A DNA stretch of 64,000 bases from Caballeronia sp. SEWSISQ10-4 2. Its GTDB lineage: Bacteria > Pseudomonadota > Gammaproteobacteria > Burkholderiales > Burkholderiaceae. Made by a program: the position numbers and the translations under genes. Shown here in pieces: positions 27,479-35,097 of this stretch; position 1 is the first letter of the stretch; each line of letters starts with the position of its first letter. The stretch lies in the NCBI RefSeq assembly GCF_030464885.1, contig NZ_JALPRJ010000019.1, forward strand, positions 1 to 64,000, in the 5' to 3' direction. The notes below the pieces were generated by a model. It was not told the origin of the DNA. It saw only the letters and a program-made list of their open reading frames with translations, and ran no database searches.

Positions 27479-28321
27479 TCAGTTTGAAAGTTTTGTTGCA
27501 GGGTGATGAGAGCGCAGCAACGCGCGATACTCGGTCGGCGTCAGACCCACGGTCGCCTTGAATTGCCGCGTGAATGCGCTGTGATCTGTGTAGCCGCACA
27601 ACGCCGCGACGTCAGTCACTTTGTCGTGCGAGACAAGCAGCGCCGTGGCCGCGTCGAGCCGTGTCTTGAGCAGCACCTGACGCGGTGTCAGGTGAAAGAC
27701 CTTGTGGAAATAACGCTCCAGTTGCGCAATCGACATGTTCGCCATCGAGGCCAGATGCGGCATGTTCAGCGGCTGCACGAAGTTGCTCTGGATATGTTGA
27801 ACCACAGCCGCGAGCCGGCTGTAAGCGGGGTGCGTCCCCTCGTCGGCCTGCAGGTCGCGGGAGATGCCCGCCAGGCCGACGACCATGCCGTCGGCATCGT
27901 GGAGCGGCTGCTTGGACGTCATGCACCAGCCCGGCTGCCGGGCGGGATAGAGATGCAGTTCGAGCTGGTCGATCATCGGGTTGTCCTGCGCGATGATCGA
28001 CTGGTCCTGCGCTGTATAAATGCGGCCAAAGCGTTGCGGGAAGACTTCTTCCGCGGTCTTGCCGAGCAGCCCGAGCTTGTCCTTCAGGCCGCAGCGCGAG
28101 GCCAGCGCGCGGTTCACGAGCGCATAGCGCGCCTGCGCGTCCTTCACGAAGAAAACAATGTCCGGCATCGCGTCGAAGACCGGTTCCAGCAGCCTGAAAT
28201 GCTGCAGCATGGCGTCGAGCGTGGACGCGCTCGCGGGCGCCTGCAGCGTGGCGTGCAAGCCGAGTGGCGCGGCGCCGTGTTCGTGCGCAGCGTGCGCCGG
28301 ACGGTCCGTTGTAATGGTCAT
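27479..28321 (-). CDS. PAS-domain AraC-family transcriptional regulator
   Basis: Regulator of 280 residues; the ATG at 28321 (MTITTDRPAH) is chosen, the upstream extension being Cys-rich leader. A PAS domain lies at about 45-150 (FDAMPDIVFFVKDAQARYAL, then VGLAGISRDLQ). The AraC HTH spans about 178-272 with the two helix-turn-helix units (MANMSIAQLERYFHKVF and VAALCGYTDHSAFTRQFK). It lies directly downstream of the 4-hydroxyproline epimerase gene on the same strand. AraC regulators such as LhpR control hydroxyproline catabolism in pseudomonads, so control of the neighbouring catabolic genes is a reasonable inference. Confidence 0.85.
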   Translation of the reverse strand: MTITTDRPAHAAHEHGAAPLGLHATLQAPASASTLDAMLQHFRLLEPVFDAMPDIVFFVKDAQARYALVNRALASRCGLKDKLGLLGKTAEEVFPQRFGRIYTAQDQSIIAQDNPMIDQLELHLYPARQPGWCMTSKQPLHDADGMVVGLAGISRDLQADEGTHPAYSRLAAVVQHIQSNFVQPLNMPHLASMANMSIAQLERYFHKVFHLTPRQVLLKTRLDAATALLVSHDKVTDVAALCGYTDHSAFTRQFKATVGLTPTEYRALLRSHHPATKLSN

Positions 28322-28473
28322 TCGCGTCTCGCTGGCGTCGTCGGGTGCGCAAGGGCCGCATGCATTGGCGCGCACCGCACTGCGCCCGATTATAGAGGCG
28401 AGAGGCGTCCGTCAAAATTGGTGTTGACGACAGGAAGGCTTGGAGTTGGCCGGCGTGCGGTCCGCCCGGCGAA

Positions 28474-28488
28474 TTCCCCGCGGGGGAA
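28474..28488. repeat. Short perfect hairpin after the epimerase gene
   Basis: TTCCCC-gcg-GGGGAA is a perfect 6-bp stem with a 3-base loop, 18 bp beyond the stop of the epimerase gene on the minus strand. No T-run follows on that strand, so it may only slow or stabilise the transcript. Confidence 0.4.
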
Positions 28489-28506
28489 CACTGCGCTAAC
28501 CGGCAA

Positions 28507-29460
28507 TTACGCCCCCGGGATACCCCAGGCGAACGGGTCGGTGTTGTCGAAGCAGAGACAGCCTTCGGCCGTGATGTGGGCGTGTCCGGTGATCGTCGGA
28601 ATCACCGCTTGCCCGGCACGTTCGCCCGAGCGCCGATAGCTCGCCTCGAACACGCTGCCAATGATGCTTTCCTGCCGCCACACCTCACCCTCGGCCAGTT
28701 TATTGTCCGCGGCAAGACAGGCGACTTTAGCGCTCGTGCCCGTGCCGCATGGCGAACGGTCGTAAGCGCTGCCGGGACACAACACGAAATTGCGGCTATC
28801 GATTCCCTCACGCGGCGATTCCGCGAACAGCTCGATGTGGTCGATCACCGCACCGTCTGCGCCGGTAATACCTCGCGCGTGCAGTGCCTCGCGAATGGCA
28901 TCGGTGAACGCGGTCAACCTCGCCAGATTCGAAACAACGAGATCCTGGCCATGATCGGCTACGAGAAAAAACCAGTTGCCGCCCCAGGCAATATCGCCCG
29001 TCAGCGATCCGTAGCCGTCGACGTGAACCGGGACTGCGCGCCGGTATCTATACGCCGGCACATTGCGCACGCTCACGCTGCCGTTCTGATGAAGAGTGGC
29101 CTCCACGATCCCGGCCGGCGTCTGGACCCGATGCGAACCCGGCTGAATCTTCCCCAGGTAAGCAAGGGACACGATCAGGCCGATCGTGCCGTGACCGCAC
29201 ATGCCGAGATACCCGACGTTATTGAAAAAGATGACAGCGGCCGTGCATTCCGGGTCATCCGGTGCGCATAACAGTGCCCCCACGATCACGTCCGAGCCGC
29301 GCGGTTCGGTGACCATCCCCGCGCGCCAGTTGTCGTGCTTCGTGCGAAAGTTTTCGAGGCGTTCGGCCAGTGTGCCGCCACCAAGATCCGGTCCGCCCGA
29401 CGTGACGAGGCGGGTCGGTTCGCCGCCCGTGTGCGAGTCAATGAAGTGTAGGATTTTCAT
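28507..29460 (-). CDS. 4-hydroxyproline epimerase (proline racemase family)
   Basis: Cytoplasmic enzyme of 317 residues converting trans-4-hydroxy-L-proline to cis-4-hydroxy-D-proline, the first step of bacterial hydroxyproline catabolism (LhpA/HypF type). Both catalytic cysteines are visible: Cys88 in YLGMCGHGT and Cys238 in [12 protein letters not shown]. Their joint presence separates epimerases from the dehydratases of the family, which have Thr/Ser at the second or first site. The start [17 protein letters not shown] is canonical. It is divergent from a DHDPS-family deaminase gene, with a palindrome-rich 264-bp promoter region between them. Confidence 0.92.
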   Translation of the reverse strand: MKILHFIDSHTGGEPTRLVTSGGPDLGGGTLAERLENFRTKHDNWRAGMVTEPRGSDVIVGALLCAPDDPECTAAVIFFNNVGYLGMCGHGTIGLIVSLAYLGKIQPGSHRVQTPAGIVEATLHQNGSVSVRNVPAYRYRRAVPVHVDGYGSLTGDIAWGGNWFFLVADHGQDLVVSNLARLTAFTDAIREALHARGITGADGAVIDHIELFAESPREGIDSRNFVLCPGSAYDRSPCGTGTSAKVACLAADNKLAEGEVWRQESIIGSVFEASYRRSGERAGQAVIPTITGHAHITAEGCLCFDNTDPFAWGIPGA

Positions 29461-29516
29461 GCTGTCATCGTAGAAATTCGGACGGGGTGCGTCTTGGTGC
29501 CGCTAAGCGGATTTGA

Positions 29517-29530
29517 TGCCGATTTCGGCA
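29517..29530. promoter_or_regulatory. Palindromic operator copy 1 of hydroxyproline divergent promoter
   Basis: TGCCGA-tt-TCGGCA, a 6-bp-arm palindrome 57 bp upstream of the epimerase start. The 16-mer GATGCCGATTTCGGCA (29515-29530) recurs as its exact reverse complement around copy 2, 112 bp away. A dimeric regulator binding both copies and looping the DNA would co-regulate the two divergent genes. Confidence 0.7.
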
Positions 29531-29543
29531 TATATGATGCTGT

Positions 29544-29573
29544 CTTATCCGGTCGCTAAAACGTGAGGATAAG
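29544..29573. promoter_or_regulatory. Second inverted repeat in divergent promoter region
   Basis: CTTATCC at 29544-29550 and GGATAAG at 29567-29573 form a perfect 7-bp inverted repeat with a 16-base spacer, placed between the two TGCCGA-type palindromes. It could be another regulator site. Confidence 0.5.
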
Positions 29574-29628
29574 CGTTGTTTCAACTGGATCCAGCCCGGA
29601 GAAAGCAAAACGCCTACTCTTGAAGTTG

Positions 29629-29642
29629 TGCCGAAATCGGCA
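29629..29642. promoter_or_regulatory. Palindromic operator copy 2 of hydroxyproline divergent promoter
   Basis: TGCCGA-aa-TCGGCA, the reverse complement of copy 1 including the central bases, 83 bp upstream of the deaminase start at 29725. The match with copy 1 extends over 16 bases. Confidence 0.7.
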
Positions 29643-29724
29643 TCGTAATTGCGTGCAAGATGCAAGACGGCTCTTTCTGCAATGCTTAGACTGCTCACAA
29701 TCGATCACTTTGAGGAGAGTCACC

Positions 29725-30630
29725 ATGGCGCATATCTGGGAAGGTGTTATGCCCGCCGTCACCACCAAGTTTAATGCGGATTTCAGCATAGACCAGGCTT
29801 GGACGAAGAAGAATATTGAGGCGCAGATTGCGGCCGATGTCGACGGCATCATCGTCTGCGGATCGCTGGGAGAAGCGTCGACGCTCTCGCTCGATGAAAA
29901 GCTGGACGTGCTGGATATCGCCGTCGATGCAGCCCAGGGACGCGTGCCGGTCCTGCTCACGATTGCGGAAAACAGCACGCTCGACGGTTGCCGCCAGGCC
30001 GAACTCGGCGCGAAACACGGCGCGGCCGGTTATATGGTGCTGCCGGGCTTGCGATATTTATCGGACCGCCGCGAGACGCTCAACCATTTTCGTGTGGTCG
30101 CCAGCGCAAGTCCATTGCCGATCATGGTCTACAACAACCCGCTCGCGTATGGCGTCGATGTAACACCGGACATGTTCGCCGAGCTCGTCGATGAAAAGAA
30201 GTTCGTCGCAATCAAGGAGTCGGCCGGCGACGTGCGCCGCTTCACGGACCTCATCAACGCAGTCGGCGATCGCTACGCGCTCTTTTGCGGTGTCGATAAC
30301 CTCGCGATGGAAGCATGCCTGATGGGCGCGCATGGCTGGGTCGCGGGGCTGGTGTGTGCGTTTCCTGAAGAGACCGTGGCGATCTTCAAACTGCTCAAGG
30401 CGGGGCGCCTGGAAGAAGCTCGCACGATCTACCGCTGGTTCGCGCCGCTGCTCGCGCTCGACGTCTCGGCGAAGCTGGTGCAGAACATCAAGCTGGCCGA
30501 AGCAATGGTCGGCCTGGGCACGGAACCCGTCCGGCCGCCGCGCTTGCCGCTCGCAGGCGACGAACGTCTCGCGGTGGAAGCGCTGATCAAGCGTTCGATT
30601 GAAACCCGGCCGACCTTGCCGACGTTTTGA
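29725..30630 (+). CDS. DHDPS-family protein, probable 1-pyrroline-4-hydroxy-2-carboxylate deaminase
   Basis: Class I aldolase-type TIM barrel of 301 residues. The ATG at 29725 has a strong ribosome-binding site (gaggaga). Family motifs are GSLGEASTLSLDEK (the pyruvate/keto-acid binding GxxGE segment), the Tyr in MVYNNPLAYG, and the Schiff-base Lys in VAIKESAGD. True dihydrodipicolinate synthase makes lysine. Here the divergent 4-hydroxyproline epimerase and shared operators favour LhpC-type deaminase, which converts the pyrroline formed from D-hydroxyproline into 2-oxoglutarate semialdehyde. The D-hydroxyproline dehydrogenase needed between the two steps is not in the window. The assignment rests partly on context. 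Confidence 0.82.
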   Translation: MAHIWEGVMPAVTTKFNADFSIDQAWTKKNIEAQIAADVDGIIVCGSLGEASTLSLDEKLDVLDIAVDAAQGRVPVLLTIAENSTLDGCRQAELGAKHGAAGYMVLPGLRYLSDRRETLNHFRVVASASPLPIMVYNNPLAYGVDVTPDMFAELVDEKKFVAIKESAGDVRRFTDLINAVGDRYALFCGVDNLAMEACLMGAHGWVAGLVCAFPEETVAIFKLLKAGRLEEARTIYRWFAPLLALDVSAKLVQNIKLAEAMVGLGTEPVRPPRLPLAGDERLAVEALIKRSIETRPTLPTF

Positions 30631-30964
30631 ATGGAGTGGTATCGGCTGCGGCTTGTTTTCATTGGAACAAGTCCGCGGCCGAGGCAGCTTAACTCCTGAC
30701 GTTATCCCCAAAAACGAGCCTCCTATGGCTCAGGTCACTGCATCCGCCCATCTAGTACTTAGCCGCCCGGCAGCACCTCCGCGTCACATCCAAAAACCTC
30801 AAAACCTGCAAAGCGCTGTCTAGCGCCAGCACGAACCCTCAAGGCAAAAAAATCGCATTCGTTATATTCTATGGAATATCACGGTACTATTCTTTTGCGT
30901 CCGGCTTTCGCCCTGCCGGCGTAAAGAAACCGATCCAACCATTTTGCATCCCGAGGATTTCCCC
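30631..30964. other. Intergenic region with ModE-box-like site
   Basis: About 330 bases between the deaminase gene and a plus-strand gene at 30965. No credible gene. Its notable content is a 24-bp palindromic ModE-like box at 30860-30883 followed immediately by TACTAT at 30885-30890, a candidate -10 element. Confidence 0.55.
30860..30883 (+). promoter_or_regulatory. ModE-box-like palindrome upstream of 30965 gene
   Basis: CGTTATATT-ctatgg-AATATCACG: the right arm is complementary to the left at eight of nine positions. It closely follows the known enterobacterial ModE consensus of two CGTTATATa half-sites around a spacer of about six bases. It lies 82 bp upstream of the start at 30965 and directly abuts TACTAT (30885-30890), so a bound protein would cover the -35 and spacer region and repress. 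A modE gene lies 2.1 kb away. Confidence 0.7.
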
Positions 30965-31468
30965 ATGTCCGGGCAACAGGCATCGACACCCCGCGATCCG
31001 GCTTCCGTCTCGCTGCCGCACAACCTGTCGATCGCGATCACGCCGCTCAACTCGGCGCGCGACCCCGAGCGTGCCGAGGCGATCAGGGAAGTAGTCGATG
31101 CGTTCCGGAACCTGCGCGCCAGCGTGGCTCGTTTTGTCCTCATGCTGGAGGACATCCGCGGTAACGCCCGTTCCCTCGAGGCCACGACCGGCCAGTCGCT
31201 CGGAGAGCTTTTATCTTCGCTTGAAGACCATGCCCGAGCACTCGGCTTCAGCCGCCTCGATGACCTGACGCTTGCAATAGAAACCGCACGGTCGGCGGAA
31301 CGGCAACGGGACCTGGTATTCCAGTCCTCCTCCGGCAGCGACACCGCCAGCCTTCAGCACGTTGCGCGAGGCCTCGAACGCCTGGACGCCAGCTTTGTGG
31401 GCCTGTGCGTCGAGCATGTGCTGGAGCGGCACTATCGGGACCGTGCGGGCAGCGGCGTGGCCGTCTGA
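30965..31468 (+). CDS. Hypothetical protein of the molybdenum-linked island, 167 aa
   Basis: Cytoplasmic, mostly helical protein with no recognised family. The ATG at 30965 follows gaggat at normal spacing. The N-terminal 15-20 residues are polar and probably disordered. Helical segments follow (AEAIREVVDAFRNLRASVAR, then LLSSLEDHARALGF, and LQHVARGLERLDASFVGL), so a helical bundle is likely. The two Cys/His-poor halves show no metal site. Its position behind a ModE-type box and ahead of a DUF2325 gene with a similar box, with modE and a nifQ-like gene next, suggests a role in molybdenum-responsive physiology. This is context only. Confidence 0.65.
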   Translation: MSGQQASTPRDPASVSLPHNLSIAITPLNSARDPERAEAIREVVDAFRNLRASVARFVLMLEDIRGNARSLEATTGQSLGELLSSLEDHARALGFSRLDDLTLAIETARSAERQRDLVFQSSSGSDTASLQHVARGLERLDASFVGLCVEHVLERHYRDRAGSGVAV

Positions 31469-31536
31469 GCAGCGCCCCCTTACACGTCAAGACTAGCCAG
31501 CATTGATTTCGCCTGACCCAACGTCCAGATTCGCAC

Positions 31537-31560
31537 CGTTATATTCGATGGTATATTTCG
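31537..31560 (+). promoter_or_regulatory. Second ModE-box-like palindrome, upstream of DUF2325 gene
   Basis: CGTTATATT-cgatgg-TATATTTCG: the left half-site is identical to that of the first box and the spacer differs at one or two bases. The right half is less symmetric (six of nine). It lies 69 bp upstream of the start at 31629. Two such boxes in one island strengthen the case for a ModE regulon. Confidence 0.6.
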
Positions 31561-31628
31561 ATATCCGTTCATCGAACAGGCTGAGAGCCGCTGTCTGTTC
31601 AGCCGTTTGAAATCCAGACCGACTCGAG

Positions 31629-32975
31629 GTGAATGTGCAATCCGTTCCCCCCTTCCGCCTTGCTCGTACGCCATCCAATGAATCGACCAGCACTGCGGGC
31701 GCTTACGCCGGCCTGACGGACGCTTGCTGCGCTCCTACCGACGCGCAGCTTCGCAATCCGCATCGCCGGGCGCGACTGACGGATCTGGACTCGCATTTGC
31801 ATTGCTCGATCATCGGAACCTGCTTGAGCACCAACGAGCTCAGAAAACTCGTGCCGAAGTTTACGGATCTCGATCGGCAACACGCCACCGACCTGGAGAT
31901 TCATCATGCCGCGGTGGAGCTGGCCATAGAGGGCGGCGCGGGCGCCAAGGCACTGCAGAAAGCACTCGATGCGCGTTACGCCGGCGCCGTGCGCCGCTTC
32001 GAAACGGCGAAGAGTACGGAAGCACTATTGGCGCTCTGGAAAGAAGCGCTCAAGAGCGGCGATATTCCGCCCGCGTACTGGGCGGTGATGACTCATCCAC
32101 ACGCCGTCATGAGCGTGCGCCAGGCGGCGTTCGGCGACCTGCATATGTTGTCGCATCTGGTGGGCGCGGCGAACCGGGCGGACATACGCCGGCTGGTTGC
32201 GCTCGAAGAAGAAAACGCGGCGCTCAAGGACAAGATAGAACGCCAGCAAGACAAGCTGCACGAATTGAGTACGGAGCGCGATGCATCAATACGCCACCTG
32301 AGCGCGCAAGTAGCCGAGCTGTCCGCGAAAGCCGAGCGCGCACCAGGTACATCGGCGGCAAGCCTGGAAGCTGAAGTCATTGCGTTACGCGAGGCATTGG
32401 CCGCGCGCGATGAGCGCCTCGCGATTCACACGAGCCGCCGTGAAACCGCCGAGCAACGCGCGCTCGATGAACAGCGTTACGCGCAGACCTTGAGCCAGCG
32501 TCTGGACGATACCATCGCGATGCTCAACGTGGTCCAGGCCGAATGCAACGCGCTGGAGCAGGCGCTCGCGGCACCGGGAAACGAAGCCGGTTCAAAGGTT
32601 CCGGACCTGACGAATCTAAGCGGCAAGCGCGTGGTTTATGTAGGCGGTCGTCCCGGTTCAAATGCAGCGTTAAGGCATCTGGTGGAATCGGCGGGGGGCG
32701 ATTTTGTCGTGCACGATGGCGGTATAGAAGACCGCAAGGGCATGTTCGCCGCAGCGCTTCCGCGCGCGGATATTGTGGTGTTTCCGGTCGATTGCATCGA
32801 CCACGATTCCATGAATCTGCTCAAGCGCGTATGCGACCGTCACCAGGTCGACTATCACCCGCTGAGAACCGCCAGCGTGGCAAGCTTTGTCGAATTGATG
32901 ACGCGGCTTGGCCGGGCGTCGTCGCAGTCCGGCAATACGCCGCCGGTCTCGCGGTTCTGCCTGCGGCACGGCTAA
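31629..32975 (+). CDS. DUF2325 domain protein with coiled coil
   Basis: Cytoplasmic protein of up to 448 residues; the frame opens with GTG at 31629 and the exact start is uncertain. The N-terminal part contains LHCSIIGTCLSTNELRKLV, a hallmark of DUF2325 proteins. A long coiled coil follows at about 195-320 (ALEEENAALKDKIERQQDK and similar). The C-terminal DUF2325 domain (about 335-425) holds RVVYVGGRPGSNAALRHLVE, VVHDGGIEDRKG and VFPVDCIDHDSMN. The biochemical role of the family is not established. The ModE-like box upstream and neighbouring modE/nifQ genes link it to molybdenum supply. Confidence 0.82.
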   Translation: MNVQSVPPFRLARTPSNESTSTAGAYAGLTDACCAPTDAQLRNPHRRARLTDLDSHLHCSIIGTCLSTNELRKLVPKFTDLDRQHATDLEIHHAAVELAIEGGAGAKALQKALDARYAGAVRRFETAKSTEALLALWKEALKSGDIPPAYWAVMTHPHAVMSVRQAAFGDLHMLSHLVGAANRADIRRLVALEEENAALKDKIERQQDKLHELSTERDASIRHLSAQVAELSAKAERAPGTSAASLEAEVIALREALAARDERLAIHTSRRETAEQRALDEQRYAQTLSQRLDDTIAMLNVVQAECNALEQALAAPGNEAGSKVPDLTNLSGKRVVYVGGRPGSNAALRHLVESAGGDFVVHDGGIEDRKGMFAAALPRADIVVFPVDCIDHDSMNLLKRVCDRHQVDYHPLRTASVASFVELMTRLGRASSQSGNTPPVSRFCLRHG

Positions 32976-32988
32976 GCTTTACGTTGAA

Positions 32989-33375
32989 TCAGCGCTTCAT
33001 CAGCTTGGTCAGCGCAGAAATCTGCGGCGCGCAGGTCCTGGCCGCTTCCGCTTCAATCTCGCGATAAAGCCGCACGATCTTTTCGCCGACCGGCGTCAGC
33101 ACACAACCGCCGCCCGCCGAACCGCCCGTTTCCGAAGACGTTGCGGGCGCCTTGAGCGTGCGGTTCAGTTCGTCGATGAGCAACCACGCGCGCCTGTATG
33201 ACATGCCGATGCTGCGTGCCGCGGCCGAGATGGAACCATGCTGACGCACGGCCTCGAGCAAATCAATTTTCCCAGGGCCGATTGCCACGGCATCCGCCTG
33301 GCGAATGCGCATGCGGAAACGCACCTCGGGCTGACGGGACGGGGAAGTCGCTGGATCTCTTACGGATTTAGCCAT
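32989..33375 (-). CDS. modE: ModE-like molybdenum-responsive regulator, DNA-binding domain only
   Basis: Winged-helix protein of 128 residues. The ATG at 33375 (MAKSVRDPATS) is preferred over the far upstream frame start. Residues about 25-95 match the ModE N-terminal domain: LLEAVRQHGSISAAARSIGM, then SYRRAWLLIDELNR, a glycine-rich wing GGSAGGGCVLTPVGEKIV, and a dimerisation helix LYREIEAEA. The two Mop/TOBE molybdate-binding domains of E. coli ModE are absent, so the protein probably needs a separate molybdate sensor or responds differently. It lies 73 bp after the nifQ-like gene and close to two ModE-like boxes. Confidence 0.88.
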   Translation of the reverse strand: MAKSVRDPATSPSRQPEVRFRMRIRQADAVAIGPGKIDLLEAVRQHGSISAAARSIGMSYRRAWLLIDELNRTLKAPATSSETGGSAGGGCVLTPVGEKIVRLYREIEAEAARTCAPQISALTKLMKR

Positions 33376-33448
33376 GCGCGAAAGCATACACGAGCACGGC
33401 GGGGCCATGCATCGGCTGCTGTGCCAGCTCGCTTGATGACCGCGAGCT

Positions 33449-33994
33449 TCAGGTTTTATCGCCGAAGCAAAAGCCAAAATCCTCGCAGCCTGCACATCCC
33501 GGCGCCGGTTGCGGCGTCATGCCGAGCGACAGCGCAAGCTCGCGTGCGAGAAATTTTTTCCAGCGCATCCCGTCCACATTGCGCGCCACCAACGCCGGGA
33601 AATACCGGTTGAGCATGTCCATGACTTCGTCGCGGCCGTTCAGCCCGAGATCGCGCCACAGATGATCCGGCCTCAGGCACGCGTGGGCGATGATCGAAGC
33701 GAGGCATTCGGTATCGGCCATGTCAGTGACGCCGCTTGCATGGCTTAGCAGGAAGGCGTTAAGCGCGCCGACGAACCTGGCCTGCTCTTCCGGCCGGATC
33801 GATATACCCACGCCCGGCGAGCGCGTTGCACCGAAGTGCCGGCCATACAGCGACGCCAATTGTTCCTGCGACAACCCCAGCAACGAAGCTTCATCGTGCG
33901 CGGCAATCAGCGTGGCGAACAACGCGGTGTCGGGAGAACGGGGATCAGCCGAGGCGGCCAGCAATTCGGCGCGCGTTGCATGAGGATGTGTCAT
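33449..33994 (-). CDS. nifQ: NifQ-like protein
   Basis: Protein of 181 residues resembling NifQ, the Fe-S/Mo carrier that feeds molybdenum to nitrogenase cofactor assembly. The family C-terminus is visible: DGMRWKKFLARELALSLG then CAGCEDFGFCFGD. NifQ normally ends with a C-x4-C-x2-C-x5-C motif. Here Cys167, Cys170 and Cys176 are present, but the first Cys is missing (Gln162 at its expected place). There are additional Cys97 and Cys106. No nif structural or assembly genes are near. It is translated ahead of modE, probably in one transcript, so a general molybdenum-handling role is plausible. ATG at 33994 is chosen over TTG at 34000. Confidence 0.85.
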   Translation of the reverse strand: MTHPHATRAELLAASADPRSPDTALFATLIAAHDEASLLGLSQEQLASLYGRHFGATRSPGVGISIRPEEQARFVGALNAFLLSHASGVTDMADTECLASIIAHACLRPDHLWRDLGLNGRDEVMDMLNRYFPALVARNVDGMRWKKFLARELALSLGMTPQPAPGCAGCEDFGFCFGDKT

Positions 33995-34073
33995 TGCCAA
34001 CCATGCGTGGAAGGTGTCCGGGTGCCCTCTTGGCTTTACGCGCGATGTGCACCCCGACCCAATTTACTCCTTC

Positions 34074-35078
34074 CTAGTTACGACTGTTATTCGTTGCCGA
34101 CGCTGCCGGGCACGCGGGGTCCTTGCCCCAATGTCCGTCGCAGACACGCCAGCGGCAAATCTCGTCCGTAAAGAAGTTGTCCTTGCCGCATTCTTTCAAG
34201 CGAGCGGCCAGTCCCGCGTCGGCCTTCGCGGACAGTTTGGCCGCAGCTGTATCACGCTTGTCCGTAGCGGGTGGCGTGTAGGGTTTGGTGCGCGAGACGA
34301 GCGCGGCAAGCAGGTCGACGTCCTGATCTTCCAGCTTGCCCGCGTTTTGCGCGGCCGGGCGCTTCTTGTTCTGCGCGGCAAGCGTCTCATACCTGGACGT
34401 CTTGCTGTCGCGTGCTTCGCGCACATCCTGCCTCAATGATTTCCTGGCGGCCTTCGCGTCGCCTTGTGCGACGGTCGTCTTCTCAGGTTTCGCAGCCTTC
34501 TTGTTGGCGGCATCCGTCGTGTTCGCCACCTTGTTGGCCGGTGCCGCAGCGGACGCTGCGAGCTCCTCCGATGCGCCGTTCGCGAGCGCGCTCGCAATCC
34601 GGTCCGTTGACTTCGGCGCCGCATTGTCGTCGTCAGCCGCGACGATCGAGGCTGCCTGGGAATTCACCGCCGGAACCTGAGCACCTGCGACTTGCGCAGT
34701 CACACCGCTGCTCGCCTTGAGCGCTGCCGCGCTATTACCCGCGGCGCTCGCCGGCTGACTGGATGCACCGGCTGCGGCAACTGTTTTATTTCCATTTGCA
34801 CCGGCCTGGGCGCTTATTGAGGAAGCAGTCGGGGAGTCGGTCCGCGAATCGGTCCGTGCATCGCGGAGATAATGCCAACCGCCCCACGCGGCCGCGCCCG
34901 CTATCAAAAGAGCCAGCAGCGCATAAGCCGATTTAGAGCGTGGCGGGCGTTCTGGCCGGCTTTCCACTCGCCCTTCAAGACTGGCAAGAATTCGCGAGCT
35001 ATTTGCGTGCTCGGCCGTCTCCTTGCCGGAAAGGAGGCTAGGCGGCGCTTTGGAATTCGACGGGTCCGGCACACTCAT
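34074..35078 (-). CDS. Membrane-anchored alanine-rich protein with C-terminal cysteine cluster
   Basis: Protein of 334 residues at the left edge of the T6SS cluster, unrecognised. A polar N-terminus (about 1-49) precedes one transmembrane helix (about 50-69, AYALLALLIAGAAAWGGW), followed by a long low-complexity Ala/Ser/Lys-rich region (75-280) and a compact end with Cys297, Cys308, Cys313 and Cys323 (spacing x10, x4, x9). The topology would put the tail in the periplasm, where two disulfides are likely. The gene starts only 19 bp from the divergent peptidase gene, so it shares its control region and may belong to the secretion locus. Confidence 0.75.
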   Translation of the reverse strand: MSVPDPSNSKAPPSLLSGKETAEHANSSRILASLEGRVESRPERPPRSKSAYALLALLIAGAAAWGGWHYLRDARTDSRTDSPTASSISAQAGANGNKTVAAAGASSQPASAAGNSAAALKASSGVTAQVAGAQVPAVNSQAASIVAADDDNAAPKSTDRIASALANGASEELAASAAAPANKVANTTDAANKKAAKPEKTTVAQGDAKAARKSLRQDVREARDSKTSRYETLAAQNKKRPAAQNAGKLEDQDVDLLAALVSRTKPYTPPATDKRDTAAAKLSAKADAGLAARLKECGKDNFFTDEICRWRVCDGHWGKDPACPAASATNNSRN

Positions 35079-35097
35079 TAAAATGTCTCGTTGATAC

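Noticed and set aside
30725-30823. Small plus-strand frame starting MAQVTASAHLVLS
   Set aside because: No ribosome-binding site, no recognisable features, and it sits in the promoter region before the ModE-like box.
33449-33994. Idea that the window carries a nitrogen-fixation island because of the NifQ-like gene
   Set aside because: No nifHDK, nifENB or regulator genes are present, and the neighbours are ModE and DUF2325 genes.
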